Notes: generated from the sequence alone by a model not told the origin. Counted from the stretch's first letter, positions 43,351-56,910 are shown. The stretch: DNA of 64,000 nt from Daucus carota subsp. sativus (GCF_001625215.2 NC_030383.2:13900779-13964778), one strand, 5' to 3'. Translations and numbers: made by a program.

Positions 43351-46300
43351 ATGATGCAACAGAGTGGAGTGGTCCCACCACAGATGGCTCCGATGGCGAT
43401 CGATCCCCAGCAACAACAACAATACCAGCACGCGCCGCCGCCGATGAATCAACAGCAGTGGATGATGATGCAGGCCCAGGCCCAGGCTCAGGCTCAGGCT
43501 CAACAACATCAATCACAGGCGGCGATGCAGCCACCTCAGCTCTGGCCACAGCAGTCTCCTCAGGCCGTCGTCCCGCCGCCGCAGTACTCGGCCTCTCCTG
43601 CGTCTGCCACGGATGAGATTCGCTCGCTTTGGATTGGTGATTTGCAGCCGTGGATGGATGAGGCTTATATTAATACCTGTTTTTATAACACCGGAGAGGT
43701 ACTCGTATCGAATCCTTTATCCATATATATGTAGATTAATATATCCATTTTTTCTTCTTCGAAAAACTAGGCACAAGTATATGTAATTTAACCGTGATAC
43801 GTTGTAATTTTGTTTTTTGTTTCTAAAGGTGTTTCATGAATATGGCTGGCGTTATAGGTATCATTATCAAGAGTAGTAGGATATTTCTGTAAATATGTTC
43901 TTGTGCTTGTTTGGGGTAAATTTGTGGTATTAGAATATGTAGTTAACAGTTTAGGTTCACATTTGTATTCCAGGAACATGCTATTGTCTGATTTTAACAA
44001 AGTTTCATTATGAATTTGTTTCAGCTTGTGTCGGTGAAGGTGATACGTAACAAGCAGACTGGCCAGCCTGAGGGATATGGTTTTCTTGAATTTAGGAGCC
44101 GTGCAGCTGCTGAACAGGTTCTGCAATCTTACAATGGTGTACCGATGCCTAATGGTGAGCAGAACTTTCGACTCAACTGGGCTACTCTTGGTGCTGGTGA
44201 AAGGCGCACAGATGACACACCTGACTACACAATTTTTGTTGGAGATTTGGCTGCTGATGTTACAGATTATCTTCTTCAGGAGACATTTAAACCTCATTAT
44301 TCGTCAGTTAAGGGCGCAAAAGTTGTAACAGACCGGACTACTGGTCGGTCTAAGGGTTATGGGTTTGTTAGGTTTGGCGATGAGACTGAGCAGATGCGGG
44401 CCATGAGTGAGATGAATGGAGCTCTTTGTTCAACAAGGCCTATGCGTATTGGCCCAGCTGCGACAAAGAAACCTATAGGAGGTGGTCAGCAATATGAAAA
44501 AGGTATGTCAATAGCTCTTATATTTTGCTTGATATTTTGAATTATGATATTAAACTGAGTTGTATAAGTTGTGAATGATTTTAAACCATGATTGTTCTAG
44601 ATGCTGTTGCTATTATATTTTTGTTATTCAGTTCTAAGCTTCTTGTTGATTTTTTTAATTGTTATTGTGTACAGAGTAATAAGATTAGATTGCTCTTTCA
44701 GTTATGACTTGAAGATTCGTGGAATTAGAGTCATTTCCTTCCAGTACTCTTTCCTTTGTAAACTTGGGCACATTTAATATCTGCTAAAACATGCAAAAAC
44801 TTATAAAAATTATGTTGTCTCAAAGCAGGAAACAGAGAGGCTCTCATTTCGGGGGCCTGCAACTGATTTCATCAGCTGAAATGATTTCACTGTAGTGGGG
44901 TGGTCTCCTTTAGGTCAGTTTTTTGTTTTCGCCATGAGTTTCAGTCTTCGTTTTTCTCATGGCAGTTATTATACTACTTCACTTAGTTTCAGTTCTTTGC
45001 ACTTGATTTTTACCAGTCTTCTAAGTAAATTATTTCATTTTCATGGCTGTTCCTTCCTTTCTGTAGAGTTTTCAATTCATGTAAATCAGCGACAATTCCT
45101 TATTTATTTCGTGGAGCAGCCCTTGTTTTAGATTTACTATCTTTTTCTCTCTTCCTAGTGTCTTAATTTCAAAATTTTCAGTTACCTTTTTTTTATCCAG
45201 TCTTATTCCTTTGCAATGGTTGTATGAACTTAGTATGTCAGGCATGTCAATTTACAACAGAGGCGAAGCCAGTGCATTTGTAGTTGCTTGCAGGGATGCA
45301 CCCTTTGGGTAGTGGGGGCATTTCCCTACAGTGACCATTAGGTCATATGCGTATAAATTTATAGTGCAGATGTACCGCCTAGGCAACTAACCTATTGCCC
45401 CACGGCTATGGCGCTGCCACACTGGGCATACAATTCCAATTTCTTTCTGTCTGTTAATAAACCAATTAGAAACACTCTTGGTCTAATTTCTGCATGTTTT
45501 GCCTTCTAAGCAGTAGGATTTTAAGTTATATTACTTATAAGCAGTTTTCACGCTGATTCCTGCATGCTTTACCCTTATTAGGTTAGATTTGTATATCTGT
45601 CTGCGGTTCAATGGTGATTAATTCCTGTGCAAGTAATATTACCTATATGGTTATGATAGTTGCATGGAGCTCTTGATGCGCCTTTTAGTTTCGGTCATAT
45701 TTCTGAATCTTGTATATTACGATATAATAATCTTCTGCCTTAAATTTCAATTTTTATTTTCTTTCCCGACCAACGAAGAATTCTATTCTCGTCAAAAGAA
45801 AATATGTCCCATGCCTAGTAAAATAAATGCGATATCATCTCTTAGAATCTCATAGTGTCCGTGTGTACTGTTTTTCAAGCTATAGAACTATATATTTTTT
45901 CACGAGTGGTAAAGTTTGGACATGTTATTTCTTATTCAGTTATCTAGAGATGTATGTTTTATGGTCCTTTATCTGTAAATAAGTCGATAGCGGGAGCTTA
46001 TATTTGCATTCAGCTTGTGAGTTGAGACAGCTGTCAGTTGGCAACTTCTATGGATTGAACAATCAGATACAAACAGGAAATATGAGGGGTTATTTGAAGT
46101 TGTAATGGGACACCTGAGCTGTGTAAATAAGTTTGTGATATCGTTCTGATGGGTCAGTGTTACTGTTTTTAAATTAATGCCTCTGCAGCATAGCTTGCCA
46201 GGTAAGTAGGTAATCTAACTTGATATTTGGGACATGCGATTTAAATATGAATCACAGGTTCTTCTTCCAGTTCTGTATTTTCTCAAAGGTGTTAACTAGG

Positions 46301-47764
46301 TATGGGGCTTTAGCAGACCCTTCACAAGGTATCATGCTATCATCAGTATTTTTTCGAATGTCGGTGGGGGACGAATAGTGGGGGTTTTGTGGTACCAAAC
46401 TGGGACACCTAGATTAAGCAAAAAAAAATTATGAATTCCACAGGAACGCTGCTATGCTGTGTCCTTGGTTACCATTATTATTATTTAAAGGTTTTTTGCT
46501 AGATCACGCCAGTTTTATGTTACTAAGTACTGACACACCATGTCAGTTTTGTACTTATATTTGTGTTGATGGGATTGTGGTATCTTCTTTATATCATATT
46601 CTCATTAGATGAAGATTACTTTTTGTGTTACGAATGAATTAAGCGTGCAGTTGTGGAGAATTTATATCCGGGTGTATTGTGTATGGTATCTTTTTCACGA
46701 TTATCTGCCATTTGCAGCTTCTTACCAGAGTTCTCAAGGAAATCAAGGCGAAAGTGACCCTAATAATACAACTGTAGGTTGTTCTACTTGGTATATGTAT
46801 TTGAGTGGAAATTACTTAATTACTGACTCTACAGTTTTGAGTGCAGATATTTGTTGGTGGTTTGGACCCAAATGTTTCTGATAATGAATTAAGAGCAGTG
46901 TTTGGCCGGTATGGTGAGCTTACCCATGTTAAAATACCAGTTGGTAAGCGCTGCGGTTTTGTCCAGTTCTCTAACAGGTGAATAAAGATATTTCTCTACT
47001 GTTACATAGTGATTGTAGAATAAGTTGTAGTACCTTCATTCTCTTCTCTGTCCTTGTATGATTTGTTTAAAATTCTATGGCTTGGTTTTCTCTAGGGCAT
47101 GTGCCGAACAAGCTTTATCGATGTTAAATAATACTCTATTGGGTGGACAAAATATTCGACTGTCATGGGGCCGTAGTCCTTCAAGCAAACAGGTTTAAAT
47201 TTGACTAAATATATAGCACACCCAGTTTTTTGCACGCCATGTTCTGAACATTATTTTTAAATTATAGGCTCAGCCAGAGCAATCTCAGTATGGAGCTTAT
47301 TATGGATATGCACAAGGGTATGATGCATATGGTTATGCACCACCTCCTCAAGACCCTAACATGTACTATGGAGGGTATCCTGCTTATGGAAATTATCCGC
47401 AGCCACAGCAACAGGTGATATTATCATTCACTATCTCTGCATGTTAGTTTTGTCCGTCTTCCCCCATGTTATGGTCAGTTATACGTGTGACTTCCAGCAT
47501 TTGAGCAAACATAGAAGTGTCATGTTAGTGAACTGTTAAATTTTGGTTAAAATGAGTCAGACAAATATTTAGTTAATGGAAGGTCAAAACTAGCATGTTA
47601 TAATGACTCTCTGTTTCTCTGCTATCATGGTACTTGCAACATCTTAGCCAACTTAGTAGGGGTAGTGCCATGTCATTCTGCTTTTAGTTGGATGTTTATA
47701 TTCCGGGAGGTTGCAATTTTAGATTGTTTTACATGTTTTTGTTTCGTATATTCCATTGCAGTGA
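43351..47764 (+). CDS. RBP45: RBP45-type poly(U)/poly(A) RNA-binding protein
   Basis: Seven coding exons by GT-AG rules: 43351-43698, 44025-44502, 46718-46773, 46847-46977, 47096-47192, 47268-47414 and 47762-47764, giving 419 aa. The Gln/Pro-rich N-terminus (about 1-85) is followed by three RRMs. RRM1 has LWIGDLQPWMDE and GYGFLEF, RRM2 has IFVGDLAADVTD and KGYGFVRF, and RRM3 has IFVGGLDPNVSD and CGFVQFSN. A Tyr/Gly/Gln-rich tail ends in PQPQQQ. Such nuclear proteins bind U-rich and poly(A) pre-mRNA and relate to TIA-1 and yeast Nam8. The ATG at 43351 was chosen because the frame upstream has no ATG. Intron 2 is 2.2 kb. The last exon supplies only the TGA. The length is normal for the family. 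Confidence 0.93.
44503..46717 (+). other. Large intron 2 of the RBP45 gene
   Basis: A T-rich intron of 2,215 bp. Around 45255-45430 an AGGCGAAGCCAG-containing block, less AT-rich than its surroundings, looks like an inserted repeat (SINE or MITE remnant), but I cannot define its ends. No other gene is seen. Confidence 0.5.
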
Positions 47765-48478
47765 TATGTCCACTGGTTTTGCTTGGAGCTGGATTGAGAG
47801 TGAATTTCCTTTGCTTGGAGCCAAAAGGAGAGTGCTTTGTCGTTTCTTTGTGTTCTTATTCAACTTTACTGCTTTTCTGGCCTTTAGAATGGGCTGTGGA
47901 TAATGGATTTGATGGTGCCCTGTTTTGGTGTTTGGATAATGAATGTTTTGAAGTTTGTTACTATTTATGTTTGAGTTGTGTAAACTTGAATGGTAGAAAA
48001 TCATAGTTACTAGGTTTGCCTGCTTATATAAGATTGTTATTTGCTTGTTCTTTCTTTTGCCAGTTGATAGACCTATGTTTCCTGACTTAAAAATGTATCT
48101 TTGTTTGAATAATGGCTTTTTGGCAAATGATTAGTTGGTGAGTTGCTCACTCGTTGATAGATCTGTGGGGGGTTTCTAATAGGAATCTCTAATTGCCGAG
48201 AGGCTATAAATTTTAGTGTTGATGTGGCATGGTACTCTTGGTTTTCCTCCTATTTTGGTGCTGAGATGTTGAGGAAGGGTGCCAAGAAAATACGTTGTCG
48301 ACTAGTATGTGGCCGTATATAAACTCTCGGTCTGATTTTATGAACTTATTTTTTGGACGTGCTAAAAAGATAAAACTTAAAATTATAATATTTTTAAATT
48401 TTTGTAATCACACATTCACACTACACTTAATTAACAGACAAACTTTCTTTTTTTATTGAAATTGAAATCTGGTACTTA
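47765..48478 (+). other. RBP45 3'UTR and downstream spacer
   Basis: After the TGA there is about 400 bp of T-rich sequence consistent with a 3'UTR. A 113-codon open frame here starts upstream of the acceptor and is not protein-like. A polyadenylation site could not be fixed. AT-rich spacer follows. Confidence 0.45.
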
Positions 48479-48814
48479 CTCCCTCCATCCCATTTTAAGT
48501 GTCCATTTTGCAATTTTCACACATATTAAGAAATAATTAATGTAATGTTTTTATCATCATCTTTACACAGCTAATCAGCCTAGTTTTCATACATATTAAT
48601 TACGTATCTCATTAATTATTGTGTATTGGACCTTCTCTCATTTCAAATTACACTATACATGCATAATGCTTCTAAATATATTGATGAGGGGTTGTTGGTT
48701 GTATTTAATACTATATTGGAAATAGTATAAATTTTACATGGGTTAAAGAGTATGACACATATTTTGGGAATTTTTTTTTTGGAAAAATGAACACTTAAAA
48801 TGGGATGGAGGGAG
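48479..48814. mobile_element. Stowaway MITE, 336 bp
   Basis: Terminal inverted repeats CTCCCTCCATCCCATTTTAA / TTAAAATGGGATGGAGGGAG are flanked by TA on both sides (48477-48478 and 48815-48816), the mariner-type target. The AT-rich interior has no transposase. The arms match over about 30 bases, so the copy is fairly young. Confidence 0.95.
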
Positions 48815-48816
48815 TA

Positions 48817-49808
48817 CTTTTTAGAAATCGTAATAGACTACTAGTCAAAGAACATAAAATACTCCTTTTATACCGTATTATATTGTTGTACCATTTTCAA
48901 ATTTCTATAGGGATCTTTTTCCGAACTTTTGAAACTGCCAAATATTGTAGAGTAGTAAATTCTAAATAAAGCTTTGTCGTGAATAAAACGAATGAATGGG
49001 AATAAAAGAAATATTTAATATGCTTTCTCGTATAGAGTTATTCCGGGACTTGTTTCAATGGTGTTCATTATATTAAAATTAATCTTGTAAAAATGGGAAA
49101 TAGAAGAAATTAGACATGGTTTAATGATTAATTGGTATTAATTAAATATTGTTTATAATACAATCATATACTCCCAAACTTTAATATTATAACTGATTAA
49201 TCACCAATTAGGTACCAACTTGACCCATTTTTATATAAACTGGATTTTAACCTGATTTTTACGAATTATATCAGAATTCATATGATATTAATCGATCAAT
49301 TTTTATAGTACCCATTAAAACAAACCAGGAGTGGAGTGTTAGTTACACCTATTTTTAGACGTTTATCAATTATCATTAATAGCATGTGTTAGTCCGTATC
49401 TATAGTCTTCTTTGTGTATTATAAATGTTCAAGTACTCATTCTAAATTTGTAAGAAAGTTAAATAATAAAGATACCAAATGTTTTGTTAATTGTCCTATG
49501 GATAACAGATAATGCTGGGAAGCATGCAGCCATCGTAGTTATTAATAACTTCTCCGATGCAACTGAAAAACTCAACGGTGTAACGTGAAACTGGATATCA
49601 AGCTATTAATCCCTACTAAAAAGAGCTACTACAAAATGAGAAAATATATATTGGGCAACACTTTTTCATTACAGTCTACACACAGTCATATATTTTGGAC
49701 AGTAAACAGGGCAATTTCACTTCGCTCTATCAGTTGTATTTGGTCAAAATTTTGGACAAGGAAAAGAAATTTTAAATAAACTCAACTAATTTTCTTCTCT
49801 AAAGGACG
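48817..49808. other. AT-rich spacer downstream of two convergent genes
   Basis: No coding pattern, RNA gene or clear repeat termini. The part nearest 49.6-49.8 kb is likely the 3'UTR of the minus-strand helicase gene. Confidence 0.45.
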
Positions 49809-52800
49809 CTAACCATTCATGGAACTCAACAACTTAAGAGCGAGTTCTTCCTGCTGTGCTAAAGATATGGAATCTGCAGGAAAACCGATATTATTCCTTC
49901 CTCCTTTGCTCTCACTATCTTCATTGTCGCTATCAAAATATATCTTTGACCTTTTGCTGGCTTTCTGTCCAGCTGCTCTATCTGACTCAGAAAGATCATC
50001 ACCTTCTACATCATCCTCATCTTCTTCTGCTCCCCTCTTTAACTTATTTTTCGCCTTTATTCTTTTCTCTTTACGACGTTGGCGGTCCAGAAACTTGTCT
50101 TCTTTGTCTTGCACCTTCATTTCTTCCCTCAGCTCTGCGTATCTTTTATTTACTGCAAACAAAAGCCCCCATCAAACAATATAAGCCAACCAAGCTAACG
50201 AGATATTTGACGCGACTCAAACCAAGCAATCTTAATAGCTGACGAAAGACAGAGAGATAAATTATATTTTATGTAAATCCTATACATAACTAGTTTTCAG
50301 TGTTCATTTAAAAACCACTTCACACTTGAGAATAAGCCTATATATAATAATGTGTTTATATCCTTAAGAGAGACAATTTCCTCCTTTCAATTCAAGGTAT
50401 CTTTATTTTATTAACAATTAACTGTTATGAGCTCACATACACATTATACACCCCCATCCCTCTTTTTTTTTTTTTAACACTGCTGTGTATTTGCTATTTT
50501 GCTTCCGCTTCATAACTTGTCTAGACACAGAACAGGAAAAGTGCTGACCTTTCTCTTTGTCCATTACAGGAGATCCACCACCACTCATGTCAGCTATTGT
50601 AGCAAGGGGGGGCAAAGTGCTGCCTTCCTCATCAAAGACAACTCTGGTTCCAGCTGGTCGGTGGATATTAATTTTTAGCTTCTTTTTCTTCCCAATCCTA
50701 GTTACTGGCCTGAAATAAAAACAAGATGGCCAACTTAATTGCTGAAGGAAAAAAATTATAAACAGTGACAAGAAGCATAGAGATTGAAATATCTAGGTAG
50801 AAAAGAATGCATACAGAATATTCCCAGAGGAAGATTCTTTTCCATGTTCTACATCCGGGCTCTGTTTTTTCACAAGAAAACTATCTTCCTCTTCATCATC
50901 AACAGATCTATCCGAACTTTTGGTTGAAAGCTCTAACAAGTTTTCTCTAATAGGAACTTCAGGTGGAAGACTAGGTTCTTTTTGTTCCTTCAGCCCCATA
51001 GATTTCTGGTTCAGAAACCGGATTTTAGGTGTCATCGGCAGACCCAATGATGCTGAAAATTCATCAATTGGCAGTTTCATCACATCAAAAACTTCCTTGT
51101 CCCGCTGTTTATAAATAGATCTAAGATATGTGATGAATGCCCTTTGAGCAAGGGATTGTAGATCTTTGTATTTGACTAATAAAGCTGCCAATAACCCAGA
51201 AACTGGTTGCAGCCTTTTAGTGTTTGCCTGAAATAAACAGCAATTAAGGTGATATACTCGTGTAGGTTTGTGTGTATCAGTATATGCATGAATTTTACTT
51301 TCAAACAATCGAAAAACCAGTTCTTTAATCAAATACATAACTTATTAACACAATAAGTTTGCCAGGAGAAAATGTAACGAATATTGAAATCGATCCATAT
51401 CTATATTCTAGAGAGAGAGAGAAGAGAGAGGCTGCAGATTTCCAGAAACAAGCATACCTTGATAAACTGTACAGGAATTTTCTTCTCTTGCAACTTTTCC
51501 AGCATTTTCATTTCTGTTGGCATCAGGAATAACACAGATCTTCCAGCAGACTGATAGCGGGCCGTGCGACCCACCCTATGAATGTAAGATGCAACATCGT
51601 CTGGACAATCCACCTAGAAAAATAAGAGATAAATACAGGCCTGATGTAGTAATCAAGAATATGCGGCAAAATTATAAGTGATATCAAATCACCTGGACAA
51701 CCCAATCAACAGCCTTGTTGAAGTCGAGGCCTCTAGAGGCTACATCTGTTGAAAAAAGAATGGAACGTTTCTCACAGAATTGAGAATAAATACCCATTCG
51801 TTTCTCTTGCTTCATTCTTCCATGCAGGCACTTTAAAGGAATTCCTGGTCTGAGTTTCTTAAATGCTTCAAATACAAATTTCACCTATCACAGGATTGAA
51901 TCCGATATAAGTTGAAGTATGATATACAGACATCTGGTAACAGGAATGCAAACAGAACACATAAAATTAAGTTTTAGAACCTTGAACTGAGTCCGAATAT
52001 AGTTAAATGTTAGAAAAGTGAACGCTGTATGGGACTATGCTCATTGATGTCACGGACTCACGGACCATTTTGCATAAAGGATGGTAAGTTAAAAATGATT
52101 GAAAGCATAAGATAGGCCAGAGGGGTTATTTTGATCAAACAGCCAACCAGAACCCAAGCAATAATGGCCCTATTGCAACTTTATAGCAGTTCTTAGCTAA
52201 GTGCGGCTGAATGTATGGAATACACCTCTGTCATAAAAGTGATATTAACAGTACCTGTGTGTGATTTTTATTATAGACAAATGCAGCAACAGTGTTATAA
52301 TTGAAAATTACTAACAATTCAATTTAACTAAAGAGGTAATAATACTCTAATCAAAGAAGAAGAAAAAACAAGCCACAAAAAGGGGTAAAAAAAGGCAAGC
52401 CTTAAGTTTATGATGAAGATGCACCAAAAAAAAAAAAAAGAAAACAAAGTCGAGCCAAGCTTCATGATCAGGTTTATTACTCAGAAACATGAGAAACTAA
52501 ATAGATAATATTAGCTCCACTGAACCATGACAGACGGCAATTACCTGCTTGCAGCTTGACAGAAAAACGAGTATTCTCGAGTTAAGATGTGCCTTTACGA
52601 AGCTCCACAACATGTCTAACTTTTGATCAAGTGGCACAATCATTGCGGTCTGATGCAAGCGACTAGGAGTTGCAGTTACAGATTCTTCATGGACGCTAAT
52701 GTATTCAGGGTCCTTCAAACTAAGTCTTGCGAGATCCTGAACAGACTTTGTTTGGGTTGCAGAGAAAAGAAATGTTTGTCTATGTTTTGGTAGCTGAGAA

Positions 52801-54977
52801 ACTATTGCATTTATTACTTTCTTAAATCCCACATCAAGTATACGATCTGCCTCATCTAGGACTAGTACCTGTTTCCTAGCCGGAAGAATACACCCGAATC
52901 AGCAATTATATAAACATCATATGCAAAAACACTTTGTAAGAAATTATTAGGTCATCTAGAAATACTTTTTCTCAGATAGCTAAAGAAGAAAAAACACTGA
53001 ATTTGTTTTCAGATATCAAATAATTATATGTTGAAGAAGCTGCCTGCAAACTCTTTGATATGTAACAAATTAAAAAAAACTAAAATTAAATTAAAATATT
53101 CATTATAACTAGCAGTAAATTAGTGGTTAAAATTAATTCATTAAGTGGTGAAAGAAAATAGTTAATCCCACATGAGGTTAGCAATTGATTTTTTTTTTTG
53201 ACCTGCAACTGGGAACACTCAAAATTTGGAGTCTCGTCCATGTGCTGAAGAAGCCGCCCTGGAGTACAAACCAAGATGTTGAGATCATTAACGTGCTCCT
53301 TCTCCATATCAACATCTTTACGCCCACCAATAAGGAGACCAGCACTAAAACCATGGTGCTTTCCAACAGATTTCAGAACTTCAAAAAGCTGACTTGCTAA
53401 TTCCCTTGTCGGAGATATTATAATGCTGCCAACCCCATCCTGTGGACCCCATCTCTGCTTATATAACTTTTCAAGAACCTGAAACAGAATAATTTTGAGA
53501 CAAAATTATTTTAATGTTACCCTGTCATATATAGCTTCGTGTGCTGCACTTGTGTGTAAATCAAACTGAATTACAAAAACTGGTTACTTGTTAGATGGTT
53601 TATTTTTGCAATGATAAAGGATATACGAAGGACCTAATATAGATACTTAAGTAGCATGATTGTTTCTAAAATAATACTTAACGACTTGCATAAGCTTATA
53701 AAATCATTACCTACAGTTTTAAAACTGCTGCAGTATGGTAGATGCTAGATACCATCTATATTTAATTGCTCATGTCATTATTCTACCACTAACCACCACC
53801 CCCCCAAAAAAAAAAAAAACCAAGAAGAAAGGAAAGAAAGAAAAGAGCTCCATCAAGTTGTCCACACACTTATGCTCCAATTGGTTTGAGGGAATGAAAT
53901 GATATCAGTATCATTTTGTGGGCATATTCACAACTTCTATTATTCCGTACCCATCTCTACTAGCATAAACTAGAGCGGAACCCCAACAGTTTATTACATA
54001 AATATTAATTCGGTTTTTCTATGGTGTGCCCATGGGCACACACTAAGCACCAAAATTTATGAAATTGGAGGGTTTCTATTGGCTTACCTTCTTTAATAAT
54101 GGTGGACCCCCCTGCAGTTACAACAACCACACCAATCAAAACCCTCCATTTTTATTAATGTTAGTGCTTAGCATGTGCCCATGGGCACACACTAGCCAAA
54201 CCGATATTAATTCTTCATTCGCTTCTTTGGTCTTGCTCATTTTCTCACAAACCTAACTAAAAATTTTGTCTCATTAATCTCACTCTACCCTACTACATGA
54301 TTTCGTACTCTTTAAGTTATATTCACAACTTTTCAATCCGTCCTCTCCTACCAAACCAAGCGATAGAGTAATTTATGTAAATAACCCTAAGAGGCTTTTG
54401 CCAAATATCCACAACCCCAATTGCAGATAATAAGCCTAATCAGCACAAGCCATACACCACTTCACAATTCCTTGTCAGCATAGCATAAACCTCACACAAC
54501 TAGCAAATAATTTCAAATTTAGCAATGTAACTAGCAAGAGCACAAGACCAAATTATACCAAATGAAAGACGAATAAAAAGGCGAAACTGAACAAGAAAGA
54601 GAACTAACAGGAATGATAAAAGCAAGAGTCTTTCCGGAGCCAGTTTTCGCAGCACCAAGAATATCCCTCCCAGCAAGCGAATGCGGCAAAGAAGCCCTCT
54701 GAATATCAGTCATTTTCGTATACTTAGAATCCCTCAACCCATCTTTTGTTTTCTGAGACAAAGGCAGCTGATTAAATTTCTTGGAACCTGCGTACTGTGA
54801 ATATGTATTCTCATCAATTTTCCCAATCGGCGCACTGTTTGGCAGCGATGGAACGGAGAGCGGGTTGGAACCCGGGTCGGGTTTGCCGAAATTGATCCAG
54901 GAGTCCAGCAAATTGATTTCATCAACCTCTGAAAGTCTCTTTTGTAACCTCAATTTCTTGGATTTGGGGGCTTTCAT
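49809..54977 (-). CDS. RH32: DEAD-box RNA helicase, RH32/Dbp4/DDX10 type
   Basis: Eight exons on the minus strand: 54977-54609, 53478-53203, 52868-52545, 51884-51693, 51613-51458, 51227-50815, 50709-50549 and 50152-49809. They sum to 744 aa, close to Arabidopsis RH32. Core motifs in order are AAKTGSGKT (Walker A), [24 protein letters not shown] (DEAD), [25 protein letters not shown] and HRVGRTAR. The C-terminal region ([33 protein letters not shown]) and the Lys/Asp-rich tail are characteristic of Dbp4, a nucleolar helicase that frees snoRNAs (U14) during 18S rRNA processing. All junctions keep phase. Intron 1 carries a MITE. No defect was seen. Confidence 0.95.
54012..54203. mobile_element. 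MITE in helicase intron 1, Mutator-like
   Basis: 192 bp, with inverted ends GGTTTTTCTATGGTGTGCCC / GTGTGCCCATGGGCACAC...GGTTTGG-complement, flanked by the 10 bp duplication ATATTAATTC (54002-54011 and 54204-54213). The 9-10 bp duplication suggests the Mutator superfamily. Each arm holds the 18-base palindrome GTGTGCCCATGGGCACAC, so it can fold as one long hairpin or two small ones. Confidence 0.85.
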
Positions 54978-55594
54978 GGTTGCTATGAGTTCAAGCTTCT
55001 GGGTTTAAGGTAGTATATTGGTATGTGAAAACACTATGCTGGACGGCAAGCCAATGGGTTTTAGCCGTTATTTAGGGTTTCGTATGTTAGCGGATAAATA
55101 AATAAATAATTATTTATTTAATTACGAGCTATCAGATTAATGATAAAATACATATCTATAATTATATATATGTGATCCTATTCTCACAATTTTAATATTT
55201 TATAAATAATCGGATTTATTAACTGATTTTAAAATGTTCAATAACAGAAAAATAAATATTAAAATTATTATATTAAGTTGAGTTTATTTGGATTTGTGGT
55301 ATTTTGATTTTGATTTTGATATTTAGATTACACTTCTCGGACCTCAATAAATTTCAGTTGGAGCATCGTCGTCTTCGTCATCTTCATCAATTCTAGCACC
55401 GTCGTCTCCTCTGATACTAATTAATTCTCTTCCGCCAGTAACACCTTACTCTCCATCATCATTAGCACCGGCCGCGCTCAACTCCAGCATCATTTTCCGA
55501 TTATTGTCCTTCTCTTTCTTTCGCCGTGATAGTGGCAGAGAAAGTGAAAAAGATTGTTGTTATAGTTTGAGAGAGATATATAGAGAGAGGGAGG
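54978..55594. other. 5' region of helicase gene and spacer
   Basis: It holds the helicase 5'UTR and promoter (AGGGTTT near 55070), then AT-rich sequence and, from 55330, a C/T-rich stretch with TCATCGTC-type codon-like repeats but no intact frame. Confidence 0.4.
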
Positions 55595-55602
55595 GCATAG
55601 AG

Positions 55603-55662
55603 TAGGGATGACAAAATAATCCGATCCGACGGATACCCGATCCGAAACCCGAAAAAAACCCG

Positions 55663-55705
<43 letters not shown>

Positions 55706-56910
55706 ACATATATACATACATACATACATATATATATATATATATTTAGACATATTATTTTATGAACCAAATATTATACACATATTAAATTATTTATAAT
55801 ATATATATATGTAACATATACTCCCTCCGTCCCTCTGATTTCTATACACTTTCCTTTTCGGGATGTCCCATTCAATTTTATACATTTCAAAACTTTCCAA
55901 AAATAGTAAACTTTTATAATATAAAAATCTCACTCACCCACTACTTCCATCTACTTTTTCAAATCTATCAATTAAATATGCATGGGTCCCACCACTTTAT
56001 CTACTTTTTTTCTCATTCTCATTATTTTACACAACTTTATATATTTTTCTTAGTTTCCGTGTCCATTCCAAACGTATACATACCAGAGGGACGGATGGAG
56101 TATTATTTAAATTTTTATAACAAGCGTAATTTAATAATTGCAATATTGAGGTGAAGGATTAAGGGATATGATTCTATTTAACACAAAAACTTCATTAATA
56201 ATATACTGTATAAAATGTGTTATTGAATAACATGAGTACATGACAAACATGATGCTTGTTCTATCTTCTTTTTCAAGTTTCCACACAAGTCACAGACAGC
56301 TTATTGAATCGTTTGTTCACCTATACTTGCTAATGCAATTTTTTAATAAAATAAACTTTGAAATGTATAAGCAGAAGCGCTAGTGGTTTGATTAAGCTAA
56401 TGCAATTTCTTTGCTTTTGTAGTGTTCTTTTGGATGAACAAAGTTGTGCCTATGGATGATTGGAGGAGTGCGGGATGACTGGATGTGCTTATTTTATTTT
56501 TATTGTGTTGTTTTGAAGTTCTTGCTTGTAATCGATTTTAGAAACAAGTGATTAAATTATGCTAAATGCAATCCAGGGACCAGGATGTTGAATTGGTTTG
56601 ATTAATATGTTTGGAATATTGTATGTTATGGATTCACAGAAGCCAGATATTAAGATGTGCAGAGTCTGTCCTGCGGGATTAATTGTAGATTTTATTTTTG
56701 GATTTCGGATATCCAAATCCGATTATTTTCGGGTTTTGGATATTATCCATATCCAAATCCAATTATTTTCGGGTTTCGGGTAATATCCGAAACCGATCTG
56801 AAATCCAATGGATCGGATTTGGATATCAAAGTTCGGATATTTTTCGGGTTTGGATCGGGTTCGGGTATGGATTTAAAAATCGGGTTTGGATTTGGATATT
56901 GTCATCCCTA
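55603..56910. mobile_element. Non-autonomous hAT element, 1,308 bp
   Basis: Terminal repeats TAGGGATGACAA / TTGTCATCCCTA are flanked by the 8 bp duplication GCATAGAG (55595-55602 and 56911-56918). Subterminal CGGATATCC/GGGTTTCGG-like motifs are abundant at both ends. There is no transposase. It contains an (AT)n/(TACA)n run at 55667-55745 and a complete Stowaway, which therefore inserted later. Confidence 0.95.
55821..56100. mobile_element. Stowaway MITE nested in hAT, 280 bp
   Basis: The ends CTCCCTCCGTCCCTCTG / CAGAGGGACGGATGGAG have TA on both sides (55819-55820 and 56101-56102). No transposase is present. It belongs to a different subfamily from the copy at 48479. Confidence 0.95.

Noticed and set aside
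43788-44297. Minus-strand frame of 169 codons over RBP45 exon 2
   Set aside because: It is antisense to a confidently assigned RRM-encoding exon.
47665-48006. 113-codon open frame after RBP45 exon 6
   Set aside because: It spans the end of intron 6 and the 3'UTR, its composition is Cys/Phe/Leu-rich and it matches no RBP45 feature.
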